The notes below the pieces were generated by a model that was given only the letters and a program-made list of their open reading frames with translations, was not told where the DNA came from and did no database searches. The translations under genes were made by a program, and so were the position numbers. Positions 1 to 6,586 of a stretch of 54,565 nucleotides of DNA are shown here, one piece after another (the first letter of the stretch is position 1; each line of letters starts with the position of its first letter). The DNA is taken from contig JAEELT010000054.1 in assembly GCA_016282855.1 (NCBI GenBank), positions 1 through 54,565 on the forward strand, given 5' to 3'. The DNA is from Clostridiaceae bacterium. Its GTDB lineage: Bacteria > Bacillota > Clostridia > Oscillospirales > Acutalibacteraceae.

Positions 1-345
1 GGCGAAACGGCTGTTGACTGCATAAACTACGGCGACAGCGCCAAGCTCGGCTACAAGCAGACACAGCAGTATACATTCATCGCGGAATATCTGCCCGAAG
101 GAGCGAGCGTTCACGTGTTTGTAAACGGCGAAGATCAGGGCGAAGGCACGAGCGTAAAAGTGAAAGAGCCCACAGAGAGCTACACTGTGCAGGCGAAGGT
201 GCTCGACGAAAACGGCAATGTGATAGCCGAGAGCGGCGTAATAAACGTGAAAGTCAAAAACACCCTTTGCGCCCGCATCTGGTATTTCCTGATGAAAATC
301 TTCTCCACCCTTGTGGGAATGATAGGAAGAATAGTTATAAAATAA
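1..345 (+). CDS. C-terminal end of a cell-surface protein (5' truncated by window edge)
   Basis: The reading frame is open from the first base and stops at TAA, giving about 114 residues of a larger protein. The visible part is a beta-rich stretch with alternating hydrophobic residues and repeated V-K-V patterns, typical of immunoglobulin-like or bacterial Ig-like repeats in secreted Clostridia proteins. It is followed by a hydrophobic, basic tail (IWYFLMKIFSTLVGMIGRIV, then IK). Similar hydrophobic-basic C-termini occur on surface proteins of Oscillospirales, possibly as membrane or envelope anchors; that is recall, not a search. The catalytic or binding part, if any, lies upstream of the window, so no function is assigned. 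Confidence 0.7.
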   Translation, partial: GETAVDCINYGDSAKLGYKQTQQYTFIAEYLPEGASVHVFVNGEDQGEGTSVKVKEPTESYTVQAKVLDENGNVIAESGVINVKVKNTLCARIWYFLMKIFSTLVGMIGRIVIK

Positions 346-366
346 TAATATAATCGTAGGGGTGAG

Positions 367-426
367 GGTCTCCGGTGAAAATCTCTGCCGCAGGCAGAAG
401 CACCGACTGAACTGACAGGTGAGACC
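367..426 (+). other. Nested inverted repeats, candidate structured RNA downstream of the surface protein
   Basis: Three nested helices are visible: GGTCTC (367-372) with GAGACC (421-426), CGGTG (373-377) with CACCG (401-405), and TCTGCC (384-389) with GGCAGA (393-398) closing a 3-nt loop. The short stretch CCGGTGAAAATC resembles part of a cobalamin riboswitch, but the rest of that consensus is absent and no rightward gene follows before the terminator. It may be a 3'UTR structure or a small repeat element. The remainder of 346-520 holds nothing else recognisable. Confidence 0.35.
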
Positions 427-520
427 GGATATCATCCGCCCGCAATACCGGATATGCGGAGCATCATGCATTCCCATCAATAAACTGCCGGTTATAACAG
501 CAAAAACCCTTTATATATCA

Positions 521-553
521 AAAAAGCCTCCGTCTCATGGACGGAGGCTTTTT
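521..553. terminator. Bidirectional intrinsic terminator
   Basis: A perfect 14-bp stem (521-534 with 540-553) with a 5-nt loop, carrying A5 on one flank and T5 on the other. It lies between convergent genes, just past the stop of the kinase-GH4 gene, and would end transcription from both sides. Confidence 0.9.
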
Positions 554-563
554 GCTTGCTGTA

Positions 564-2810
564 TCAGGTTTTATAATACTGCGGCAGATATTGTTTGTGC
601 GCTTCCTTCATTTCGTTGAAACACTTGGTTGCCGCTTCCCAGTCTCCCACAAGCGGGTGAATGAGCAGGGCGTTGAGCGCCGCTTCTTCATCGCCGTCTC
701 TGCCGGCCTTGACAGTGTAGTTTTCATATTCTTTTACCACACGCATAAGGCCGATAATGTGATGGTTGTCAATTTCACCCACAGGCAGGGGCTTTGCGCC
801 GTCGCTGCCTATCCTCGCGGCGATTTCAATTACATCATCCGGCTTAAGGAAGGGAAGGGTGTCGCCGTTTTTGACATTGACTACCTGTATATCGTTTGTG
901 TCATTCGCTATGGCACTTATGAGATTGACGGCAACGAGCGAATACTTGTGACCGCCTCTCTGGTCAAGCAGCGCGGGCTTAACATACAGCCCTTCATCGC
1001 TGTACATTTCGAGCAGCTCTTCCTCTATCTCCATACACACCTGAGCTCTGCTTTTTTCACCTTCAAGCAGGTGCTTGAGCTTCGCGTTTCTGCAGTAATA
1101 ATACTGCAGGTATGATGAGGGCAGGGCGTGAATTGCGGCGAGCGTTTCGAGAGAGAAGCCGTCATCCTTGATGTTTGCCATAACCTTGGGTGAGAAGCCC
1201 TTTTCAATCAACTCGTCAATGAGCTCTCTGCCGCCCGAGCGCACACTCGTCATCCAGCTGAGATGATTGAGACCGACATAGGTGTATTCCATATCTTCGC
1301 CCACAATTTCCTTTGTGTCATCAATCATATCAATGGGCACGTTGCACAGACCTATGCACTTTACATTGGTGTTGTTAAGCACAAACTCGGTGATGATACC
1401 GGAGGGATTTGTGAAGTTAATCAGCCAGGCATCGGGGCAGATTGCCTCAATCCTGTCGCAGATGTTTTTGATAACAGGTATGGTTCTCTGAGCCTTGAAG
1501 AAGCCGCCTATACCTGTTGTTTCCTGACCGATAAGGTTATATTTGAGAGGGATTGTTTCGTCAAGATGTCTTGCCGGAAGCTTGCCCACTCTTATCTGAG
1601 TAACAACGAAATCCGCGCCTTCGAGCGCCTCGTCAAGGTTATCGGTGAGCAGGGTTTCGCACTCAACGCCCGCGGCCTTGAGCATACGCACGCAGAGCCC
1701 GCCGACAATATTTCTCTTCCTGTCGTCTATATCCATAAACGATATTTTCTTAAGGCGGAGTTTATCCTGTGCCTTGAGGAAGCCGTCTATGAGCTCGGGG
1801 CAGTAGGTGCTGCCGGAGCCGATAACAGCCACGGTAATCTCTTTGGGGGCACTGTCTGTGATTTCGTCTGCGTGTGCATAGTCCTGCATAATCCAGTTAA
1901 TGCAGCCTGTAACAGGCGCCTGTGTAAGCTTTTTGAATATGAGCTTCTTTGAAGCGTATTGCCTGGCCCTTTCGGTGAGCTCACGGATATAAGTCGGAGA
2001 GCCGACTTTTACGTTTATTGAGCCGGAGAGAATAACCTCAACCTCGTCGCCCTCGTAATCCATCTGATTTACCAGGGAGGCAATCGACTTTGCACCTCTG
2101 TCTGCCATTTTAACGCAGTATTGCAGAGCGTGGGCATCCCCCTGCTCAACAGCGTCAAAGAAGAAGCCTACAAAGTTGCGGGTGTGCTCGGGCTCATCTG
2201 GGTTTTCTATTTTACCGAGCAACTCAAGAAACTCATCACGGTTTTTTATGCCGTAATGCTCCTTCACCATTTCGGTGATGGGGCTTTTTTCTATGCCGAG
2301 AAACAGCTCTCTGTACGCAATCTCATAAGCTTTTATGGCTATGGTCTGGCCGCCGGAAAGGTCGCCCGAAAAAACTCCCAGGCCCATAAGCTGAAGCATA
2401 TTGCCCTTGGAGTCAATGCCGTTGCAGCATACGCCGGTGCCGCAGTTGTAGCCCACGGCGGCGCCCGTGTCGGAGCCGGCCTTAATGATGAGGTATCCGT
2501 CATTGAACACTTCAAAATTCTCAAGGCCCTTCTCTCTGAGCAACGCGCACATTTTGTCGTGCTGCCATTTGTGGTCTATGCCGGCAAGCCCCATCAGCGT
2601 GAAAGAGATGCGGCTCATATCAAGCCCGCTGTTTTTGCAGAGAGTGCGTATGCCGTCTATGATAATGTCGGACGCCTCATCGAAGCCGCCCTCTAAGTTT
2701 TCGTGGTTACTGCCTTTGCCCGTATAGGACATAATAAGCTTTTTGGCGCTGTCAAAAAGGGCAAACGCTGTTTTTGTGCCGCCGCCGTCAACACCTATGT
2801 AAAATTTCAT
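564..2810 (-). CDS. Fusion of BadF-type sugar kinase and GH4 6-phospho-beta-glucosidase
   Basis: Residues 1-312 form a BadF/BadG/BcrA-type ATPase of the N-acetylglucosamine-kinase kind, starting with the phosphate-1 motif MKFYIGVDGGGTKTAFALFD and including YNCGTGVCCNG (about 121-131). Residues 324-748 are a complete glycoside hydrolase family 4 enzyme: NAD-binding VIGSGSTY (329-336), NFTNPSG (465-471), CNVP with metal-ligand Cys489, and GLNHLSW with His516. In GH4 the CNxP signature marks 6-phospho-beta-glucosidases. Family knowledge: GH4 uses NAD+ and Mn2+ and hydrolyses phosphorylated disaccharides. The inferred role is a two-step cytoplasmic enzyme that phosphorylates a beta-disaccharide with ATP and then cleaves it, replacing PTS uptake. 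No PTS or transporter gene is nearby. RBS GAGGT precedes the ATG. It follows a GH109-like gene by 32 nt in one operon. Confidence 0.85.
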   Translation of the reverse strand: MKFYIGVDGGGTKTAFALFDSAKKLIMSYTGKGSNHENLEGGFDEASDIIIDGIRTLCKNSGLDMSRISFTLMGLAGIDHKWQHDKMCALLREKGLENFEVFNDGYLIIKAGSDTGAAVGYNCGTGVCCNGIDSKGNMLQLMGLGVFSGDLSGGQTIAIKAYEIAYRELFLGIEKSPITEMVKEHYGIKNRDEFLELLGKIENPDEPEHTRNFVGFFFDAVEQGDAHALQYCVKMADRGAKSIASLVNQMDYEGDEVEVILSGSINVKVGSPTYIRELTERARQYASKKLIFKKLTQAPVTGCINWIMQDYAHADEITDSAPKEITVAVIGSGSTYCPELIDGFLKAQDKLRLKKISFMDIDDRKRNIVGGLCVRMLKAAGVECETLLTDNLDEALEGADFVVTQIRVGKLPARHLDETIPLKYNLIGQETTGIGGFFKAQRTIPVIKNICDRIEAICPDAWLINFTNPSGIITEFVLNNTNVKCIGLCNVPIDMIDDTKEIVGEDMEYTYVGLNHLSWMTSVRSGGRELIDELIEKGFSPKVMANIKDDGFSLETLAAIHALPSSYLQYYYCRNAKLKHLLEGEKSRAQVCMEIEEELLEMYSDEGLYVKPALLDQRGGHKYSLVAVNLISAIANDTNDIQVVNVKNGDTLPFLKPDDVIEIAARIGSDGAKPLPVGEIDNHHIIGLMRVVKEYENYTVKAGRDGDEEAALNALLIHPLVGDWEAATKCFNEMKEAHKQYLPQYYKT

Positions 2811-2842
2811 TTTATTTACCTCGCTGTAATTTAACGGATTGA

Positions 2843-4105
2843 TTATTCTTCAAAGCAGTCGTTGCATACCTCTTCAAGGCAGAATATGCCGCGCCTGTAG
2901 GGCTCTCTGTCTATCCACATACCGTTTGTGAAATCCGGGAACGGAACGGGAGCGGAGCCGATGGCTATTGACTGCTCGGAAAGAGCGGTGACTGCCATCC
3001 AGGTTGCTGTGTCATAAACATCTATCGGCGGCTTTGCCTCGAGCTTTATGCTCTCAACGAAAGCGCTGAGCACTAGATAATCCATGCCGCCGTGGCCGCC
3101 CGCGTGTATGCCTTCTTCGGAGTATTTCTTCCAGAGCGGATGCTCGTATTTGTCGCGGTAGCCGTCTTCCGTAAACTTCTCCCAGACGTGAGTCCAGTGG
3201 CTGCTGTCTTCGTGTGAAACGCCTTCAAGGTAAATTGTGCCGCCGTCTTCCATATATATGCCCTTGGTGCCCTGAATCCTGTAAGCCCTTGAATAGGGGC
3301 GGGGTAGGCAGCAGTCGTGGGTGAGCACCACGGTTTCGCCGTTGGCGCATTTTATCATAGTGGTGACTATATCGCCTTGGTTGAAATGATAATCCACCAG
3401 GTCATAAGCTTCGCCCTTGTTGTTTTTGATCCAGCCGTTAAGACCTCTTGACTTGGTTGCCATTGAAACGAGAGAGATGAACCTGTTGCCTCTGTTTATG
3501 CTGAGCACCTTGGAAATAGGGCCGAGCTGGTGGGTGGGGTATAGCTCACCGTTACGGTGCTGGAAGTTGAACAGGCGTCCGTGTCTGTCTTCCCTGCCGA
3601 GTGAAATCTCCTCACGCAGGTCGTGCTGATAACCGCCCTGCAGGTGAACAAGCTCGCCGAATATGCCCTGCTTGACCATATTGAACAGAGCCATTTCGTT
3701 GCGGTCATAGCAGCAGTTTTCGAGCAGCATACAGAATTTGCCCGTTTCCTCGCTTGCTCTTACCATCTGCCAGCATTCCTCGATGCTTGCGCTGCCGCCG
3801 ACTTCAATGCCGACATGCTTGCCCGCTCTCATTGCATCAGTGGCTATACGGGCGTGGGTAATCCAGGTGGTGCAGCACATTACCGCGTCTATATCATCTC
3901 TTGCGAGAAGCTCTTTGTAGTTGAGATATACGTCGGGAGCGGTGCCTGTTTTTTCAAGCACTATTTTCTGCCCTTCCAGCGCTCTGTCTTCATATTTATC
4001 GCACACCGCGGGCACAACAACGCCCTCGCAGCCGAGCAGCTCACCCAGGTTGCCTCTGCCTCTGCCGCCCAGACCTATAACACCTATTCTGACTGTGTCT
4101 TTCAT
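2843..4105 (-). CDS. Gfo/Idh/MocA-family protein, GH109-like
   Basis: The N-terminal Rossmann motif is IGVIGLGGRGRGN (about 7-19). The middle carries EVGGSASIEECW in place of the usual EKP dehydrogenase motif, and the C-terminal half has GYQHDLR and NGELYPTHQLGP, which match my memory of GH109 NAD-dependent alpha-N-acetylgalactosaminidases. In that family NAD stays bound and hydrolysis proceeds by transient oxidation, the same chemistry as the GH4 domain in the next gene. The pair could process one amino-sugar-containing glycan. There is no signal peptide, so it acts in the cytoplasm. RBS AAGGGGG precedes the ATG. A plain sugar dehydrogenase remains possible. Confidence 0.75.
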   Translation of the reverse strand: MKDTVRIGVIGLGGRGRGNLGELLGCEGVVVPAVCDKYEDRALEGQKIVLEKTGTAPDVYLNYKELLARDDIDAVMCCTTWITHARIATDAMRAGKHVGIEVGGSASIEECWQMVRASEETGKFCMLLENCCYDRNEMALFNMVKQGIFGELVHLQGGYQHDLREEISLGREDRHGRLFNFQHRNGELYPTHQLGPISKVLSINRGNRFISLVSMATKSRGLNGWIKNNKGEAYDLVDYHFNQGDIVTTMIKCANGETVVLTHDCCLPRPYSRAYRIQGTKGIYMEDGGTIYLEGVSHEDSSHWTHVWEKFTEDGYRDKYEHPLWKKYSEEGIHAGGHGGMDYLVLSAFVESIKLEAKPPIDVYDTATWMAVTALSEQSIAIGSAPVPFPDFTNGMWIDREPYRRGIFCLEEVCNDCFEE

Positions 4106-4118
4106 AACAAAAACCCCC

Positions 4119-4148
4119 TTGATATAATCTCTGCTTTAATTATATCAA
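4119..4148 (-). promoter_or_regulatory. Inverted repeat, likely operator overlapping the promoter of the GH109/GH4 operon
   Basis: TTGATATAAT (4119-4128) and ATTATATCAA (4139-4148) are perfect inverted repeats 10 nt apart, in the only intergenic gap upstream of the operon. On the minus strand TTGATA at 4143-4148 could serve as a -35 box, with an AT-rich -10 about 16-17 nt on. The arrangement suits a dimeric repressor. No regulator gene is adjacent. Confidence 0.5.
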
Positions 4149-4167
4149 AGGGTATTTAAAAATCAAC

Positions 4168-4701
4168 CTATTTAAAATATTTTTTAAAATGTCTCCGCCA
4201 TTTTTTAATATAAACCGTTATAAGGCGGGTCAGCGCAATATCATAAAACACAAACGCGAATGTGCCTACTCCGAGCAGCATGGCAGCGCCCCACGCTCCG
4301 TATTCGTCGATTTCATCGAGAGTAAGCCCCATAAGTTTTATCATAAGGTAATATGAGACTGTTATCGTTACGAGAAACGCGGTAACTTTGAGAATCCAGC
4401 CGGGCACAGCGGGTATGTGAGCCTCTATAAGTGACTTGAGAATAGGATAGTAGCCGAAGAAAGCGACATACATTACCGCTACCTCTTTTTCGGGAACGAG
4501 GAAGATGCCGAGAATGGATATTACGGCATACACTCCGAGAGCCCAGGTCTTATTCACTTCAATAACCATCACGATTATGAGCGCACCGGCAATCGCCGGC
4601 AGGGCGTAGGTCATAAACGGCACTATTGCCACGCTGATAAGCAGGGTCAGCGAGAGCGCCGCCGTGATGCCGCCGAGCGCGCATTTTGAAGTCTGTTTCA
4701 T
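4168..4701 (-). CDS. Small polytopic membrane protein of the DUF5685 trio
   Basis: About 177 residues with five or six hydrophobic helices, for example SLTLLISVAIVPFMTYALPA and VFYDIALTRLITVYI, ending in a basic tail (KKWRRHFKKYFK). The small size and helix density recall S components of energy-coupling-factor transporters, but no ligand-binding signature is recognised. The second of two adjacent ATGs is preferred because GAGG is better spaced to it. The gene begins 8 nt after the stop of the J-domain gene, so the three genes down to 4168 are very likely co-transcribed. Function unknown. Confidence 0.75.
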   Translation of the reverse strand: MKQTSKCALGGITAALSLTLLISVAIVPFMTYALPAIAGALIIVMVIEVNKTWALGVYAVISILGIFLVPEKEVAVMYVAFFGYYPILKSLIEAHIPAVPGWILKVTAFLVTITVSYYLMIKLMGLTLDEIDEYGAWGAAMLLGVGTFAFVFYDIALTRLITVYIKKWRRHFKKYFK

Positions 4702-4709
4702 CATTCACC

Positions 4710-5264
4710 TCAGCAACAGGGGATAAAATCACCGCCGAAGCACTCGCAGCAGCAGTCGGCGCAGATAAGCCCGGAGCATATATCGCAGGCGGAGCATCCG
4801 CTGTTTTTACCGGATGAGCGCGAGGTTGCGTAACCCCCGCTGCGGGCTTTGTTTACTTTATCATAAGCGGCCTTAAACTCCCTGTTGGAGGGGTCCATGG
4901 AGTGCGCCTGAGCAAAATGATTTGCCGCCTCCTCAAGCCAGCCTTTTTTCTGATAGACTGTGCCTCGGAGATAGTACCACTCGGCGTTGCGCGAAGAATA
5001 AGGAATACCTTCAAGCAAGAGCTGAGCATCCTCCAGACGGTTCAGCCGTATTTTTTCATATATGTCTGAAAAATCCGTGCCAATGAAAGAGTAGCCCCCG
5101 CCTGAGTTCTCCATAACAATGCGGTCATACGCTTCATTGAGCTCATCGAGTCTGTCTTCCATTCCTTTTTCGCGGTATTCTCTTGATTTTGTTTTGTATG
5201 CCTCGTCAATCCGTTCGGAGGAAGCGCCGCGGGGCACACCGAGAATGCTGTAAGGATCAGCCAT
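4710..5264 (-). CDS. J-like domain plus TPR protein with cysteine-rich tail
   Basis: Residues 2-52 read as a J-domain (DPYSILGVPRGASSERIDEA, then ELNEAYDRI), but the HPD tripeptide that stimulates Hsp70 ATPase is missing; the loop reads SREYREKGME. Two TPR-like helical pairs follow (about 80-150, including WYYLRGTVYQKKGWLEEA). The tail has at least ten cysteines (CSACDICSGLICADCCCECF, then GGDFIPCC), suggesting metal binding or membrane-associated disulfides. It sits between a DUF5685 gene and a small membrane protein, a trio I associate with Clostridia genomes. The role is probably scaffolding or folding rather than classical DnaJ activity; that part is inference. Confidence 0.8.
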   Translation of the reverse strand: MADPYSILGVPRGASSERIDEAYKTKSREYREKGMEDRLDELNEAYDRIVMENSGGGYSFIGTDFSDIYEKIRLNRLEDAQLLLEGIPYSSRNAEWYYLRGTVYQKKGWLEEAANHFAQAHSMDPSNREFKAAYDKVNKARSGGYATSRSSGKNSGCSACDICSGLICADCCCECFGGDFIPCC

Positions 5265-5275
5265 AAGTCAAGCCC

Positions 5276-6166
5276 TCACTCTACGGTAAAAGAGTTTGTT
5301 TTGGTTTTATTATCTCTGTATTTTTCCACAAGACGTGCCGAGGCAGCCGCAAGCCCGTCATAAAGCACGTTTTCCGCGATGCTTTCAAAGCGCTTGAGAT
5401 TCAGACCTTCGCACGCCTGCGTAATTGAATAATGGGTAAGGTTTAACAGCGACTGCGCTTCATCTGCAAACTTCGCCCTGACCGCGGGATTGCCTATATC
5501 CCGGTATTCCGAAGCGAAGGGGTTGAATGAGCCGCTCTTCAAGTCCTTTTCAAGGTCGTCAACGGCATCCATTATATATACCAGCCGGCCTACAAGATAG
5601 CCGAGGCGCTCAAGAGCCCCGTCATCATCCTGCGTGCCGAGGGCAAAGAGCCTGCCCAGCGCGGCAGCCGTTGCGTCCGCGCATTCGTCAATGCCGGGGT
5701 GTTCCTTAATTTCCGTTTTGCGCTGTTTTTCAATGCTTTCGGAAATGATTTTCTCAATTTCCGGAGCAAGGCGCTTGGCCTTGCGGTGCATAAGAGCTAC
5801 TGCGGGCAGCAGAAGCAGGGAAATAATCTTTTTCCCGGTCTCTCTGTCGTGAAGATTATCCCTGAGCTTGTAATAGGCTGTAATAACGGCGCCGTGCGCA
5901 CAGTAATCAATCTCATCCTTCTGCTCACAGAAACAGCACTTGTGAAGCGGATTAAACGGGCAGCTTTTCTTTGTGAATGTGCAGGAGCGGGAGGCGACCG
6001 CAAGCTTCATAACCGCGGCAAAGGCATAATCATAGCTGAGCAGCATTTTGCCGAAAATGCCGTAATGCCTGCCCAGGGCCCTGCAGAGCGAGCAGTAAAT
6101 GCCCTTGTAAATCTCGTATTCGGCGCCCTTCATTTCGTCTCTGCACGCCTTGACATACCCGAGCAC
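5276..6166 (-). CDS. DUF5685-family protein
   Basis: A 296-residue, mostly helical cytoplasmic protein that fits my recollection of DUF5685: an opening MLGYVKACRDEMKGAEYEIY, an early CSLC motif, and a cysteine cluster (CTFTKKSCPF, HKCCFC, CAHG; about 62-90) that could bind a metal. A helical acidic segment VYIMDAVDDLEKDLKSGSFN (about 193-212) slightly resembles the Asp-rich helix of isoprenoid synthase folds, so a link to prenyl chemistry is possible but unproven. The start codon is GTG with AGGTGAGG upstream. It leads the three-gene operon that ends at 4168. Its GC-rich composition contrasts with the AT-rich DNA beginning about 60 nt upstream. Confidence 0.75.
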   Translation of the reverse strand: MLGYVKACRDEMKGAEYEIYKGIYCSLCRALGRHYGIFGKMLLSYDYAFAAVMKLAVASRSCTFTKKSCPFNPLHKCCFCEQKDEIDYCAHGAVITAYYKLRDNLHDRETGKKIISLLLLPAVALMHRKAKRLAPEIEKIISESIEKQRKTEIKEHPGIDECADATAAALGRLFALGTQDDDGALERLGYLVGRLVYIMDAVDDLEKDLKSGSFNPFASEYRDIGNPAVRAKFADEAQSLLNLTHYSITQACEGLNLKRFESIAENVLYDGLAAASARLVEKYRDNKTKTNSFTVE

Positions 6167-6199
6167 ACCCTCACCTCACACCGCAGCATTCCGCCCGTT

Positions 6200-6388
6200 T
6201 TATTTAAAAATAATTCTATTACATCCCGCCGCCGAATCGGTTAACATATCGTCAGGTATTTCACAGCATCCTCGAACATCATTACACTGCATTTTGTAGC
6301 GGATCAGTTTCCTAATCAAAGGCTGGCCAAATAAGAATAATGCCCACTCATGATCCTCTTGCCCTCTCTTGAAATTAAGAATCTTCAT
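6200..6388 (-). CDS. Small hypothetical protein at the glycan-cassette edge, probably truncated
   Basis: 62 residues with a good RBS (GGAGG, 9 nt before ATG), so translation is plausible. The sequence (MKILNFKRGQEDHEWALFLF, then CNDVRGCCEIPDD) is not recognised. Base composition changes near 6240: the last dozen codons run into GC-rich DNA that looks like the leader of the DUF5685 gene, so the natural C-terminus may have been lost when the cassette was installed. It is the last gene in the glycan operon direction. Confidence 0.4.
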   Translation of the reverse strand: MKILNFKRGQEDHEWALFLFGQPLIRKLIRYKMQCNDVRGCCEIPDDMLTDSAAGCNRIIFK

Positions 6389-6412
6389 ATTTGATAAGCC
6401 TCCAATGTTTAA

Positions 6413-6586
6413 TCATTCTTTCGGTTTCAACTCAATAAACACCGGCTCAGTCGGATTATTGAACCAAGGAAACCTCGAAGTGTTTGATACTCCGGAACTA
6501 ACTACCATCTTTCCATCAAAGAAGCCCTTGGTATACTTTGGAAAGCAGAATAAAAATGTTTTAACAGCAAACGGCTGATTATTCAC
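6413..6586 (-). CDS. Small hypothetical protein or gene remnant, overlapping the IspD/DJ-1 gene stop
   Basis: 57 residues starting with GTG, overlapping the stop codon of the preceding gene in the sequence GTGAATAA. The product contains FAVKTFLFCFPKYTKGFFDG and ends PTEPVFIELKPKE; it looks like coding sequence, with sensible hydrophobic alternation, but no family is recognised. It could be the surviving 3' end of a longer gene. Together with the next small gene it fills the stretch between the cassette and the DUF5685 gene, where I see no terminator. Confidence 0.4.
   Translation of the reverse strand: MNNQPFAVKTFLFCFPKYTKGFFDGKMVVSSGVSNTSRFPWFNNPTEPVFIELKPKE

Noticed and set aside
367-426. 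Full cobalamin riboswitch
   Set aside because: Only a short CCGGTGAAAATC-like piece matches; the rest of the core is missing and there is no downstream gene on that strand.
537-1115. Plus-strand frame opposite the GH4 domain
   Set aside because: It starts inside the terminator hairpin and is antisense to conserved GH4 sequence.
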